NCBI GenBank assembly: GCA_044356305.1
Contig: JBIKWM010000003.1
Span: forward strand, 1-64,000
DNA: 64,000 bases
Direction of reading: 5' to 3'
Source: JBIKWM01 sp044356305
GTDB lineage: Bacteria > Bacteroidota > Bacteroidia > UBA10329
Under the pieces are notes generated by a model. It had not been told where the DNA came from. It saw only the letters and a program-made list of their open reading frames with translations, and did no database searches. Numbering within the stretch: position 1 is the stretch's first letter; each line of letters starts with the position of its first letter. Made by a program: the position numbers and the translations under genes. This document shows positions 41,265 to 50,222 of the stretch, in pieces.

Positions 41265-43610
41265 ATGCGCCTCCTCGCCCTCCTTTTTCTACTTCTACCC
41301 TCCATAGCTTACGCCCAGATCACCCAGACCATCCGTGGGCAGGTGACCGATGCCGTGAGCGGCCGCGGGCTGCCGGGGGCCAATGTGGTGCTGATGGATA
41401 CTGCGCTGTTATTGGGCGCGGCAACAGATGTTGACGGGAATTTCAAACTGGACGGTGTGCCCATCGGCAGAAGGAGCATCCGGTTCACCTTTCTGGGCTA
41501 CGAGGAGGTTCGGATGGAGAATCTCATCATCAGCCCCAGCAAACAGACCGTGCTCAACGTGAAGATGACCGAGAGTGTGCAGCAACTGGCCGAAGCTGTG
41601 GTGGTGGCCGAGCGCGAGAAGGAACGCCCCTTGAACGAGATGGCCACAGTAAGTGCCCGCACATTTTCGGTGGAGGAGACAAGGCGGTTCGCGGGCTCTT
41701 GGCAGGACCCTGCACGCGCGGCTGCCGCTTTTGCTGGTGTTTCGGGCGGCAGTGACGAGCGCAACGACATCATCATCCGTGGCAATGCGCCCACGGGCCT
41801 GCTGTGGCGGTTGGAGGGCATCAACATCCCCACCCCGAACCACCTCACGTTCAGCGGCAGCACGGGCGGGCCGGTGAGCATTTTGAACAACAACATGCTC
41901 GATAACAGCGACTTTTTCACGGGGGCATTCCCGGCCGAGTATGGCAATGCCAATTCGGGCGTGTTTGACCTGCGGCTGCGCAGGGGCAACAACGAGAAGC
42001 GCGAGTACTGGGCGCAGATTGGCCTGAACGGGGCCGAGGCCGGATTGGAAGGCCCGTTCAGCAAAAAATACCGCGGCTCCTATCTGGCATCTTACCGCTA
42101 TAGCACCATGGCCATCATCGGCCTGATGGGCATCGATTTCGGCATCGATGCCATTCCCTACTATCAGGACCTGACGTTTGTGATGGACCTGCCCACTGGC
42201 GGCAAGGCGGGACGTTTCGCCCTGTGGGGCGTGGGCGGTCTGAGCAGCATCAAGGTCGAGGGAGGCAACGATTTCTACGCCAGCAACTACACGCGCGCCA
42301 ACTCCATCATGAGCGACATGGGTGTGGCAGGCCTCTCGCACCAGGTTTTCATTGGCGACAAGCACAACCTCAAGACCACCTTGGCCTTCTCTGGCAGCAG
42401 GTACGGCAGCGAGACCAGTTACACCGATGACCTGGGCAACGATGTACTCGAGAGCCGCAACCGCAACTACACCCTCACCGGCAGCCTGCACAGCGTACTG
42501 AACACCAAGTTCAACGCCAAGAGCCACCTGCGCACCGGCATTGTGGCCGACCTTTCGTGGATTGAGATGGCCGATAGTTTCCTCGTGGCCACCGACTCGT
42601 TTGCCATCAACCTGAAGGTGAAGGAGGCCCTGCAGGTGCTACAGGCCTACACGCAGTTTCAGCACAGGTTCAATCCCACGGTCACGCTCAGCGTAGGGGT
42701 GCACTATCAGCAGCTGCTGCTCAACAGTTCCTCGTTCCCCATCGAGCCGAGGGTGGGCCTCACCATCCGTCCGAAGGGCAGGCACCAGGTGCACATCGGG
42801 GCTGGGCTGCACAGCCAGACCCAGCCGCTGGTCACGTACTTCCACTCGCGCCAGTACCTGCCCACCGACCCCGTTCAGACCAACCGCAACATGGGCTTTT
42901 CGCGGGCGGCCCATGCCGTGGTGGGGCACGACTTCAGCTTTTCGGACCGCATGCGCCTCAAGACCGAGGCCTATTTCCAATACCTCTTCCAGATACCCGT
43001 GGAGCAGCGGCCCACCCATTTCTCCATGCTCAATGCGGGCGAAAGCATCGGTGACCTGCCCATTGTCGATAGCCTTGTGAACACCGGCACGGGCATGAAC
43101 TACGGCCTCGACCTCACGCTCGAGAAGTTCTTCTCCAAAAGGTACTACTTCATTGTGGCCGGCTCCATCTACAACAGCACCTACCGCGGCAGCGATGGCA
43201 TTGAGCGCAACACCACCTGGAACGGCAACTACAACCTCAAGGCCCTGGGCGGCTACGAACTGCCCATGGGCAAGAAGAACACCCTGAGTTTTGATACGCG
43301 CATCACGTGGACGGGTGGCCGCAGGTATGTGCCCGTTGACATGGACGCCAGCCGCGTGCAAGGCGAGGCGGTCTACGATCTGGCCCGCGCCTACGAGCCG
43401 CGCTACAAGGACTATTTCCGTTGGGACATGAAGGTCAGCTTCGCCTTCAACGGCAAGCGCGCCAGCCACTCGTTGGCCCTCGATTTCCAGAACATCCTCA
43501 ACACCAAGAACATCTTCAGCCAATACTATGACCCCGCCACGCAGGAGATGCAGACCAAGTACCAGCTCGGTTTTCTGCCCTTGGCCTATTACAGGGTGGA
43601 GTTCAGGTGA
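41265..43610 (+). CDS. TonB-dependent receptor with N-terminal carboxypeptidase-regulatory-like domain
   Basis: The product (781 aa) has a signal peptide (cleavage after IAYA, Gln at +1), a CarboxypepD_reg-like domain at about 22-105 (TIRGQVTDAVSGRGLPGANV and LDGVPIGRRSIRFTFLGYEEV), and then a plug and 22-strand barrel ending in YYRVEFR, without the usual final Phe. The plug has RNDIIIRGNAPTGLLWRLEGI. The cargo is unknown; no SusD partner is adjacent. Energy would come from the ExbBD system at 7 kb. Its last 51 bases are partly repeated at 44161-44211. Confidence 0.9.
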   Translation: MRLLALLFLLLPSIAYAQITQTIRGQVTDAVSGRGLPGANVVLMDTALLLGAATDVDGNFKLDGVPIGRRSIRFTFLGYEEVRMENLIISPSKQTVLNVKMTESVQQLAEAVVVAEREKERPLNEMATVSARTFSVEETRRFAGSWQDPARAAAAFAGVSGGSDERNDIIIRGNAPTGLLWRLEGINIPTPNHLTFSGSTGGPVSILNNNMLDNSDFFTGAFPAEYGNANSGVFDLRLRRGNNEKREYWAQIGLNGAEAGLEGPFSKKYRGSYLASYRYSTMAIIGLMGIDFGIDAIPYYQDLTFVMDLPTGGKAGRFALWGVGGLSSIKVEGGNDFYASNYTRANSIMSDMGVAGLSHQVFIGDKHNLKTTLAFSGSRYGSETSYTDDLGNDVLESRNRNYTLTGSLHSVLNTKFNAKSHLRTGIVADLSWIEMADSFLVATDSFAINLKVKEALQVLQAYTQFQHRFNPTVTLSVGVHYQQLLLNSSSFPIEPRVGLTIRPKGRHQVHIGAGLHSQTQPLVTYFHSRQYLPTDPVQTNRNMGFSRAAHAVVGHDFSFSDRMRLKTEAYFQYLFQIPVEQRPTHFSMLNAGESIGDLPIVDSLVNTGTGMNYGLDLTLEKFFSKRYYFIVAGSIYNSTYRGSDGIERNTTWNGNYNLKALGGYELPMGKKNTLSFDTRITWTGGRRYVPVDMDASRVQGEAVYDLARAYEPRYKDYFRWDMKVSFAFNGKRASHSLALDFQNILNTKNIFSQYYDPATQEMQTKYQLGFLPLAYYRVEFR

Positions 43611-43626
43611 GGGGCGATTTCTGCGC

Positions 43627-43911
43627 CTACCAGTTCTTTCGATAAATGTCGCGTCTATGCAATGCCCGCGCAAACCAAATGGTATTGTCTCTCACGTAAA
43701 GACCGATACGGTAATCCCGCTTACGGTCGAGGGTGATTCGTACACGGTATCTGGTTTCGTAGTCAACCAGCTTCTTGATGCCCCCGATATTTTCAACAGA
43801 TTCTGCTCTTTTGGCCTGATCGATCAAGTTGAGAATGGCGGACGAAAGTTCAGGGTCAGGCCCGAGGGCCTTCAGATCTTTCAGAAACCTCGGTTTGAAC
43901 TTAACGCGCAT
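43627..43911 (-). CDS. RelE/ParE-type toxin
   Basis: The product (94 aa) fits the fold: a basic N-terminus (RVKFKPRFLKDLKAL), the IGGIKKLVDYETRYRVRI central strand region and a C-terminal IWFARALHRRDIYR. It could be an mRNA-cutting RelE or a gyrase-targeting ParE; sequence alone does not decide. The gene follows its antitoxin with an 11-base overlap, the usual order for type II systems. Confidence 0.85.
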   Translation of the reverse strand: MRVKFKPRFLKDLKALGPDPELSSAILNLIDQAKRAESVENIGGIKKLVDYETRYRVRITLDRKRDYRIGLYVRDNTIWFARALHRRDIYRKNW

Positions 43912-44107
43912 TTCCGCTAAGCAATTCCATGACCTCGTCCATGGGTGCTTCGCCAGGCTCGTTCATGGCCTCATCCATCAAACGGGCCAGACCTAAGTCT
44001 TCCATTTCATCCTCACGGAGGGTGCGGTGCTTTATCCGGAACTGATCGAAAAGCGTCCGGAACCAACGCTCCTTGCCTTCGGGCACGGTGATAAGGAATG
44101 TTTTCAT
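43901..44107 (-). CDS. Antitoxin of the RelE/ParE pair
   Basis: The product (68 aa) has a short N-terminal part (MKTFLITVPEGKERWFRTLF) and an acidic helical C-terminus (EDLGLARLMDEAMNEPGEAPMDEV split by loops), as expected for a small antitoxin that wraps the toxin. It is upstream of and overlaps the toxin gene. It has a -7 box at 44132-44139. The N-terminus does not show a clear known DNA-binding fold. Confidence 0.8.
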   Translation of the reverse strand: MKTFLITVPEGKERWFRTLFDQFRIKHRTLREDEMEDLGLARLMDEAMNEPGEAPMDEVMELLSGNAR

Positions 44108-44131
44108 GGTGGCCTTTGGTTCTGAGTATCA

Positions 44132-44139
44132 CAAAAGTA
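44132..44139 (-). promoter_or_regulatory. -7 promoter box of the toxin-antitoxin operon
   Basis: On the minus strand TACTTTTG, perfect TAnnTTTG, 24 nt before ATG 44107. Confidence 0.55.
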
Positions 44140-44160
44140 CTTCATTCCTATCTCACCGTC

Positions 44161-44211
44161 TACCAGCCCGGCTGCCTGCCTTTGGTCTATTGCAGGGTGG
44201 AGTTCAGATAG
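44161..44211 (+). repeat. Degenerate copy of the TonB receptor 3' end
   Basis: These 51 bases match 43560-43610 at 41 of 51 positions and in the same frame would encode YQPGCLPLVYCRVEFR and a stop, against YQLGFLPLAYYRVEFR in the receptor. It is a pseudogene scrap or one arm of a direct repeat that flanks the toxin-antitoxin pair. Confidence 0.8.
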
Positions 44212-44288
44212 ACGAGGAGACCACGTCTGCCTGAGCAGGTTCTTAATAAGGACAATCGGAAATGAAAGGCGGATGGGCTCGGCCCGGC

Positions 44289-45230
44289 TCAGGCGCCCTT
44301 GACGAGGCTCACGGCTTTGCGGATGAGGCCGCCAAACGGAACGGCATATAGCAGCATGACGAGTTTGGCCGTGTTGCGGGGCTGCATGGGGTGGCGCACC
44401 ACAAAGTCCAGAATGGCGCGAATAAGTGCCCATCGTTCGCCCTTTGCCTCCAGTTTCCTTATCCTCCATTCCCGGAAGGTGAGGTAACGGCTCTTGGCAA
44501 ACCGGTCGCTTATGCCCCTGCGCACGTCTGGAATCTGCATCAGTTGCCTGAAAACATTCTCTTGCTGATCGGTATGGTCAGGCACGGTGTCCTTGGTGTT
44601 CTGTCCGTGCACATATAGCCTTGCGGTATGTTCGTGGCACACGTGAATGGGATGATGTGCGGCCATACGGGCCCACAGGTGGTGATCTTCATTCACCACC
44701 AATGCCTCATCAAATCGGGTGGTTCCCAATGCCATGCGCTCTATGCACATCACATCAGGGGGCAGTTCGTTGCCCAATACATACTCCACGTCCGAGTAGA
44801 ATCGGTCGCGCGGGTTGTAGGGCACCTCGGCATCGCCATCAGGAAAGTGCCATATCAGACGGGTGTGGTGCATGGCGGGCCCCGGGTGGGCCACACAGCT
44901 ACGGTGCAGCACAGCGAGGTGGTGCGGCAGCCACATGTCATCCGAATCCAGGAAGCACACGTGGCCGCCCACGGCCCTGTCGATGCCCCTGTTGCGTGCC
45001 GCGCTGCGGCCGGCATTGGGCTGCCAGTGGTACTGTATGCGCGGGTCGGTCAATAGGGGCCCGAGCGTTTCGGCCGTGCCGTCAGTTGACCCATCGTCTA
45101 TGATGATGAGCTCCCAGTCGGTGAATGTCTGGGCCAGCACGCTCTCCACAGCGGAGCCGATAAGGTGCGCCCGCTGGTAGGTGGGTATTATGATGCTGAA
45201 GAACGGGCGGGTGCGGGCATCAGCGCTCAT
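44289..45230 (-). CDS. Glycosyltransferase family 2
   Basis: The product (313 aa) starts with the GT2 signature FSIIIPTYQRAHLIGSAVESV and ELIIIDDGSTDGT. The metal-binding acidic motif is LDSDDMW near 95-101, and the NEDHHLWARM region follows near 185. A helical, basic C-terminus suggests membrane contact. The sugar donor and acceptor are unknown. Its 5' end overlaps the preceding gene by 11 bases, so it is third in a run with cysS and the glutaminyl cyclase-like gene. Confidence 0.88.
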   Translation of the reverse strand: MSADARTRPFFSIIIPTYQRAHLIGSAVESVLAQTFTDWELIIIDDGSTDGTAETLGPLLTDPRIQYHWQPNAGRSAARNRGIDRAVGGHVCFLDSDDMWLPHHLAVLHRSCVAHPGPAMHHTRLIWHFPDGDAEVPYNPRDRFYSDVEYVLGNELPPDVMCIERMALGTTRFDEALVVNEDHHLWARMAAHHPIHVCHEHTARLYVHGQNTKDTVPDHTDQQENVFRQLMQIPDVRRGISDRFAKSRYLTFREWRIRKLEAKGERWALIRAILDFVVRHPMQPRNTAKLVMLLYAVPFGGLIRKAVSLVKGA

Positions 45231-46206
45231 TGTACACCACTTGCACCACCGTCTGCCCCACGGCCCGCAACGAGCTGCGGTCTATGATCTCCATCCCATC
45301 GCGGTGGGTGTGCCAGTGCCTGTTGAACGATGTGGCCGTGGTGGCATCGTACTCTATGATATCGATGGTGGGTATCTGAGCCAGCTGATTGATGTAGGTG
45401 TGGTCGTCAATGATGGGGCGGGTCTTGCGGTAGCTGAACCGCTCTGACAGGCCCAGGGCCGATGCCACATCCCACACATGCTTCAGCACAGCCGGTGCAC
45501 TGGCCTGCGACACCCCTTCCATAGTGTACACGGCCCCGGTGGCGCCTACCATGTCGAGCAATATGCCATATTGGGCACGATAGCCGGGCACATGTGGGGC
45601 TGCGGCCCAGTGCCGCGAACCGAGGCAGAAATGGTGTTCGGGGTCCAAGGTGTCGGGGTCAAATTCCGGTCGGCCCTGGTCCTCGACATCAAACAGCACA
45701 ATGTCCACCCCAACGGCAGGGGGCTTCTGACCCAGTAGCCGCGCCACCTCGAGCAGCACAGCCGTGCCGCTGCCCCCGTCATTGGCCCCGTCTATGGGGT
45801 CTTCTTTGCCCGTGCTGTCCTGATCGGCCCACGGGCGGGTGTCCCAATGGGCGCAGAGCAGTATCCTCTTCTTGGCCGATGGGTTGAAGGCCCCGATGAT
45901 GTTGCGCATGGGCAGTTCCTTGCCGTCCATATGCGGCACGGTGCCGGTCTGTTCAGTTACTGTGGCCCCTGCGGCCTTTAGCTGCGCCACCAGCCAGTCG
46001 CCACAGGCCCGGTGGGCATCTGTGCCCGGTACGCGCGGCCCGAACGCCACCTGCCGCTCAACAAGGGCGAATGCCGTGTCGGCATTGAATACCGGTGCGG
46101 GCAGAAGCTCCACCTTCTTTTCGGTGGGCCCGTACTCACGGCCACCGCATCCGGTGGCAAGTGCGGCTATCGCCACCGCCAGGCAGAAGTGTCCAGCGCG
46201 CCTCAT
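45220..46206 (-). CDS. Glutaminyl-peptide cyclotransferase-like M28 lipoprotein
   Basis: From ATG 46206 the product (328 aa) has a lipobox (IAALATGC, Cys20) and an M28-type zinc fold: CAHWDTRPWADQD with His120 and Asp122, DGANDGGSGTAVLLE near 139-153, FDVEDQG, and a late IIDDHTYIN. The residues and length fit glutaminyl cyclases rather than aminopeptidases. Such enzymes convert an N-terminal Gln to pyroglutamate. This fits the many exported proteins in the window with Gln at +1. The start overlaps the cysS stop as ATGA; a GTG 12 bases earlier is also possible. Confidence 0.8.
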   Translation of the reverse strand: MRRAGHFCLAVAIAALATGCGGREYGPTEKKVELLPAPVFNADTAFALVERQVAFGPRVPGTDAHRACGDWLVAQLKAAGATVTEQTGTVPHMDGKELPMRNIIGAFNPSAKKRILLCAHWDTRPWADQDSTGKEDPIDGANDGGSGTAVLLEVARLLGQKPPAVGVDIVLFDVEDQGRPEFDPDTLDPEHHFCLGSRHWAAAPHVPGYRAQYGILLDMVGATGAVYTMEGVSQASAPAVLKHVWDVASALGLSERFSYRKTRPIIDDHTYINQLAQIPTIDIIEYDATTATSFNRHWHTHRDGMEIIDRSSLRAVGQTVVQVVYNER

Positions 46207-47684
46207 GCTTTTTCCCACACCGTGCCTTCCTTGGTGTCTTTTATGGTGATGCCCCTCGCCACAAGCCCCTCGCGTATGCGGTCGCTCATGGCGAAATCCT
46301 TTCGGCCCTTGGCCTCGGCCCGTAGCTCGATGAGCAGGGTCATCAGCTCGGCATACTTGCCTGACGGAGCGGTAGTCTCAGTCACATCAACCCCCAGTAT
46401 CTGGACCATGAACGTGTCGAAGAATGAGGCCATGGCCTGCCACGTGGCCTGATTGAGCCCACGGTCGGTGGCAATGGCGGTATTGACCCATCCCGATGCC
46501 TCAAAAAGTTGGGCTATGACCTGGGCCGTGTTCAGGTCATCGTTCATGGCATCGGTGCTGCGGTCTGCCATGGCCTGTACCTCGTCACGGGCATCGGCAG
46601 TGCCATAACGGCCCTTGGCCATGTGGGCCTGCATGGAACGGATGGAGCGCAGCACGCGGTCGAGGCCCTTCTCAGCAGCCTGAAGGGCAGCATTGCTGAA
46701 GTCGAGTGTGCTGCGGTAGTGTGCCTGGAGCATGAAGAACCGCACGGTCATGGGGCTGTAGCCCTTGTCGAGCATGGGGTGGCTGCCTGTGAAAAGCTCG
46801 TGCGGAAGAAATGCGTTGCCCAACGACTTGCTCATCTTCTGTCCGTTCACCGTCAGCATGTTGGTGTGCATCCAGTATTTCACCGGGGCCTCATGGTTGC
46901 AGGCCCTGTTCTGGGCTATCTCGTTGGTGTGGTGGGTAGGTATCAGGTCCATGCCCCCGCCATGTATGTCAAAGGTCTCACCGAGGTATTTCGAACTCAT
47001 TGCCGAGCATTCGAGATGCCAACCTGGGAAACCCTCGCCCCAAGGGCTGGGCCACCGCATGATGTGTTCGGGTTTTGCCTTTATCCACAGGGCAAAATCG
47101 AGTCGGCCTTTCTTCTCATCCTGCCCGTCAAGCTCGCGGGTGTTGTTCAGCAGCTCCTCAAGGTTGCGGTTTGACAGGACCGTGTAGTCATGCTCTCTGG
47201 CATACTTCTCCACATCAAAATACACCGACCCGTTGCTCTCATACGCCAGACCCTTGGCCAATATCCGCCTGGTCATCTCTATCTGCTCCACCACGTGGCC
47301 CGTTGCGGTGGGCTCTATGCTGGGCGGCAGGTTGTTCATCAGCTCCATCACCTTATGGAAATCGTAGGTGTAGCGCTGCACTATTTCCATCGGTTCGAGC
47401 TGCTCCAGGCGTGCCTTCTTGCTTACCTTGTCCTCGCCCACATCCGCATCGCTCTCCAGGTGGCCGGCATCGGTGATGTTGCGCACATACCGCACCTTGT
47501 AGCCCAGGTGGCGCAGGTAGCGGAACAGCACATCAAACGACACATAGGTGCGGGCATTGCCCAGGTGGGCGTTGCTATACACCGTTGGGCCGCACACATA
47601 CATGCCCACGTAGGGCGGGCTCAGCGGTTCGAATGTTTCCTTACTGCCCGAAAGGGTATTGTGCAATTGCAGCCGCGAAGCCAT
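46203..47684 (-). CDS. cysS: Cysteine-tRNA ligase
   Basis: The product (493 aa) has the class I signatures: VCGPTVYSNAHLGNARTY (HIGH equivalent) near 30-48 and MLTVNGQKMSKSLGN (KMSKS) near 280-294. Zinc ligands are expected in the MYVCGPTVY, FPGWHLECSAMS and HHTNEIAQN regions, and all three are present. It charges tRNA-Cys. Full length. Confidence 0.95.
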   Translation of the reverse strand: MASRLQLHNTLSGSKETFEPLSPPYVGMYVCGPTVYSNAHLGNARTYVSFDVLFRYLRHLGYKVRYVRNITDAGHLESDADVGEDKVSKKARLEQLEPMEIVQRYTYDFHKVMELMNNLPPSIEPTATGHVVEQIEMTRRILAKGLAYESNGSVYFDVEKYAREHDYTVLSNRNLEELLNNTRELDGQDEKKGRLDFALWIKAKPEHIMRWPSPWGEGFPGWHLECSAMSSKYLGETFDIHGGGMDLIPTHHTNEIAQNRACNHEAPVKYWMHTNMLTVNGQKMSKSLGNAFLPHELFTGSHPMLDKGYSPMTVRFFMLQAHYRSTLDFSNAALQAAEKGLDRVLRSIRSMQAHMAKGRYGTADARDEVQAMADRSTDAMNDDLNTAQVIAQLFEASGWVNTAIATDRGLNQATWQAMASFFDTFMVQILGVDVTETTAPSGKYAELMTLLIELRAEAKGRKDFAMSDRIREGLVARGITIKDTKEGTVWEKA

Positions 47685-47729
47685 TTCTGTAAGATTATTA
47701 TAGGCTGATGATACGAAATGGGCGCTGCC

Positions 47730-48611
47730 TCACTTCTTGGCAGGAGGGGCCGAGAGCGACACCCCGCCCTTGTATTCCTCGGTGCTCACAAGTTTGCCTC
47801 CCTCGTAGTGGTACACCTTGCCATCAATCAGTTTCTTGCTCTTGAAGATCCCTTCTTTCGACACCGTGCCATCGGCATTGAGCAGTTTGTTGTAGCCGTC
47901 AACTATCTGGCCGTGGCCCATCTGTTTCGATTCGGCCTGCACCTTTTGCACCACCCCGCTGTATTTGGCCGCCCTGCCTTCGTTCTCTTTCCCCTTCACC
48001 AGGTCAACGGTCTTGGCCGGGTCTATCTTACCGGCATTGAAGTACCTGCGGGCGTGCACCGACCCATCGTCATAGTACTCCACCAGTTCTCCCTGTTCGT
48101 TGCCATTGGCCCAGGTGCCTATGTAGAGCGGTTTTCCGTTTTCATGATAGTACACCTGCTCGCCCTCCCGTTTGCCGCTGGCGTTATATTTCCACTCGTA
48201 TTGCTTATTGCCGTTCTCGAAATAGTAGCGGTACTCACCCACCCACTTGTTGCTCTCCCACATGCCCTCTTCCTGCAGGTTGCCACTTTTATAATAGAAC
48301 TTCGCAAAACCGCTCGCTATGTTATTAGCAAAGGTTATTTCGTGCTTCTTCTGCCCATTGGGCCAGAATTTGAGCCATACCCCGGTCTTCTTGTTGTCAG
48401 CATAGCGCCCCTCTTCAACCAACTGGTTCTCGCCATAGCCCACATGTTTGCCGTCTTTGTTGAAAACGAGCCAGCGGCCCTGTTTCATCCCGGCAGCATC
48501 CTTCTTGTTGATGGTATCGCCCTTGAAGAGTTCGAAACTCTGGGCACTGACCTGCAACTGCAGGCCTACGATTGACAGAAACAGAATCAGTGATCGTACC
48601 GGTACAGACAT
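47730..48611 (-). CDS. Exported protein with MORN-like (YwqK-type) repeats
   Basis: The product (293 aa) has a signal peptide (cleavage after LQVSA, Gln at +1) and at least eight repeats of a strand-turn motif such as GRWLVFNKDGK, GVWLKFWPNGQKK, GEYRYYFENGNKQ, GEQVYYHENGKP and GELVEYYDDGS. These match the YwqK/MORN variant repeats that many Bacteroidota export. The label antitoxin used for the family is not supported by anything here. The C-terminal part (KKLIDGKVYHYEGGKLVSTEEY) is two more repeats. Function is unknown. Confidence 0.85.
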   Translation of the reverse strand: MSVPVRSLILFLSIVGLQLQVSAQSFELFKGDTINKKDAAGMKQGRWLVFNKDGKHVGYGENQLVEEGRYADNKKTGVWLKFWPNGQKKHEITFANNIASGFAKFYYKSGNLQEEGMWESNKWVGEYRYYFENGNKQYEWKYNASGKREGEQVYYHENGKPLYIGTWANGNEQGELVEYYDDGSVHARRYFNAGKIDPAKTVDLVKGKENEGRAAKYSGVVQKVQAESKQMGHGQIVDGYNKLLNADGTVSKEGIFKSKKLIDGKVYHYEGGKLVSTEEYKGGVSLSAPPAKK

Positions 48612-48671
48612 AGGCCGCCTTCTGTTGGTTTTTTCGCCCGGCCAAGGTACGTATTAGGCTTGGCTTACTGG

Positions 48672-48679
48672 TATATTTG
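48672..48679 (+). promoter_or_regulatory. -7 promoter box of the SiaC-like gene
   Basis: TATATTTG, perfect TAnnTTTG, six bases before ATG 48686. Confidence 0.6.
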
Positions 48680-48685
48680 ACCGCC

Positions 48686-49069
48686 ATGCATCGTTGGACC
48701 ATTGAACCCGGCACGCACACTCCCCGTGTTGTGATCGATTCAGACAAGAGCCTGCTATTTATTGAAGGTCGGTCGTACCCTGAGGAGGGCATGGAATTCT
48801 ATGACCCTATCCTATCAAAGATGCGCGAAATGGCCCGGTCGGGCGACCCGATCCGCCATGTGCATCTGCGGTTGGAGTATTACAATTCGAGTACTGCCAA
48901 GGCATTGGCCGACCTTTTTTCGGTGATTCGCAAGATACACGAGGGCGGTGTGGCCGTACGTGTGCAATGGGAATATGAGGAGGACGATGAGGGCATACGC
49001 GATGACATAGACATGTTCGCGGCCACGCACCCTTTCCCTTTTGAGGTGAGTCACACCACCTTTGACTGA
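48686..49069 (+). CDS. SiaC family regulatory protein (DUF1987)
   Basis: The product (127 aa) matches DUF1987: an N-terminal TPRVVIDSDKSLLFIEGRSYPE, split here by its turn, a central HLRLEYYNSSTAKALADLFSVI with the Ser/Thr expected to be phosphorylated, and an acidic end (EYEEDDEGIRDDIDMFA). In Pseudomonas, SiaC acts with the SiaA/SiaB phosphatase and kinase to control diguanylate cyclase activity. No partner is encoded here. ATG 48686 was chosen because the -7 box leaves it nearly leaderless. Confidence 0.85.
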   Translation: MHRWTIEPGTHTPRVVIDSDKSLLFIEGRSYPEEGMEFYDPILSKMREMARSGDPIRHVHLRLEYYNSSTAKALADLFSVIRKIHEGGVAVRVQWEYEEDDEGIRDDIDMFAATHPFPFEVSHTTFD

Positions 49070-49074
49070 AGGCC

Positions 49075-50022
49075 TCAGCCTTTTCTTAGGTTGGCCAACA
49101 TATCGGCCACCATCTCCTTCAGACCGTAGTCGTGTTGCCAGCCCCAGTCGGTGCGGGCCACAGTGTCGTCAATGCTGTCGGGCCACGATGCCGCATACTG
49201 CTCGCGGTGGTCGGGGGCATAGTGCAGCTTGAAGTTCGGAATGTGCTGCTGTATCTCGTTGCCCAGTTCGTACGGGGTAAAATCGATGGCCGACAGGTTG
49301 TAGCTCGAACGGATCCTGACCTTATCGGCCGGGGCGTCCATGATGCCGATAGTGGCCTTGATGGCATCGGGCATGTACATCATGGGCAGGCGCTGATGTG
49401 GGGTGAGGTAGCACGTGTATTCGCCATGTGCCAGCGCCTTGTGGAAAATGTCGACAGCATAGTCGGTGGTGCCTCCGCCCGGCTCGCTCTTGTAGCCGAT
49501 TAGGCCGGGGTAGCGCAGCCCGCGCACATCTACCCCCCAGCGGTTGTGATAATACTCGCACCAGCGCTCACCGGCAAGTTTGCTCACGCCATACACGGTC
49601 GATGGTTCAGTGACGGTGAACTGCGGAGTCTTCACTTTAGGGGTGTTGGGGCCGAAAACAGCTATGGAGCTGGGCCAGTACACTTTCCGGATGCGGCCTT
49701 CGCGGGCCAGTTCCAACACATTGAATAGGCCCTCCATGTTGAGTTTCCAGGCGCTCATCACCTTGGCCTCGGCCGTGGCGCTGAGCAGGGCTGCCAGCAG
49801 ATACACCTGTGTCACGCCATGTTTGGCCACGATATCATCGAGGCGGGAGCGGTCTAGCACATCGAGCTGCTCGAATGGGCCGCCCTCCATCACCTCCTGG
49901 GCTGCCCCTTTGATGTCGGATGCCACCACATTGCTGCTGCCGAAACGTCTGCGCAGCTCCACCACCAGCTCGGTGCCTATCTGCCCCGAAGAGCCTATGA
50001 CCAGTATCGTATCGGTTGACAT
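49075..50022 (-). CDS. L-threonine 3-dehydrogenase, short-chain (SDR) type
   Basis: The product (315 aa) is an extended SDR. It has the NAD motif GSSGQIGTELV near 10-20, LLAALLSATAE, WPSSIAVFGPNTP, the catalytic YGVSKLAGERW and RYPGLIGYKSEPGGGTTDYAVDIF, split here by a loop. These segments match the Flavobacterium-type threonine dehydrogenase rather than a sugar epimerase. It oxidises threonine to 2-amino-3-oxobutyrate. ATG 50022 follows a -7 box by 21 bases; the longer frame upstream reads through the promoter. Confidence 0.9.
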   Translation of the reverse strand: MSTDTILVIGSSGQIGTELVVELRRRFGSSNVVASDIKGAAQEVMEGGPFEQLDVLDRSRLDDIVAKHGVTQVYLLAALLSATAEAKVMSAWKLNMEGLFNVLELAREGRIRKVYWPSSIAVFGPNTPKVKTPQFTVTEPSTVYGVSKLAGERWCEYYHNRWGVDVRGLRYPGLIGYKSEPGGGTTDYAVDIFHKALAHGEYTCYLTPHQRLPMMYMPDAIKATIGIMDAPADKVRIRSSYNLSAIDFTPYELGNEIQQHIPNFKLHYAPDHREQYAASWPDSIDDTVARTDWGWQHDYGLKEMVADMLANLRKG

Positions 50023-50043
50023 TGCCTGCAAGGGTTGATGCGG

Positions 50044-50051
50044 CAAATGTA
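50044..50051 (-). promoter_or_regulatory. -7 promoter box of the threonine dehydrogenase gene
   Basis: On the minus strand TACATTTG, perfect TAnnTTTG. Confidence 0.6.
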
Positions 50052-50208
50052 TCATGGGGCGCAAGGCGCAGCGAATGACCTTTTGCAGGCTGCCATGGCT
50101 GCCATTGAGGAACATACATGGGCCCAAGGAACAGGGCGGTGAGTGTGACGGCACATGACCGGGCCGCTCTCGCATTCCACCCCTGACTTTATCAGAAAGG
50201 CGGCACGG

Positions 50209-50216
50209 TACATTTG
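50209..50216 (+). promoter_or_regulatory. -7 promoter box of the GH1 gene
   Basis: TACATTTG, perfect TAnnTTTG, six bases before ATG 50223. Confidence 0.6.
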
Positions 50217-50222
50217 CCCCTG

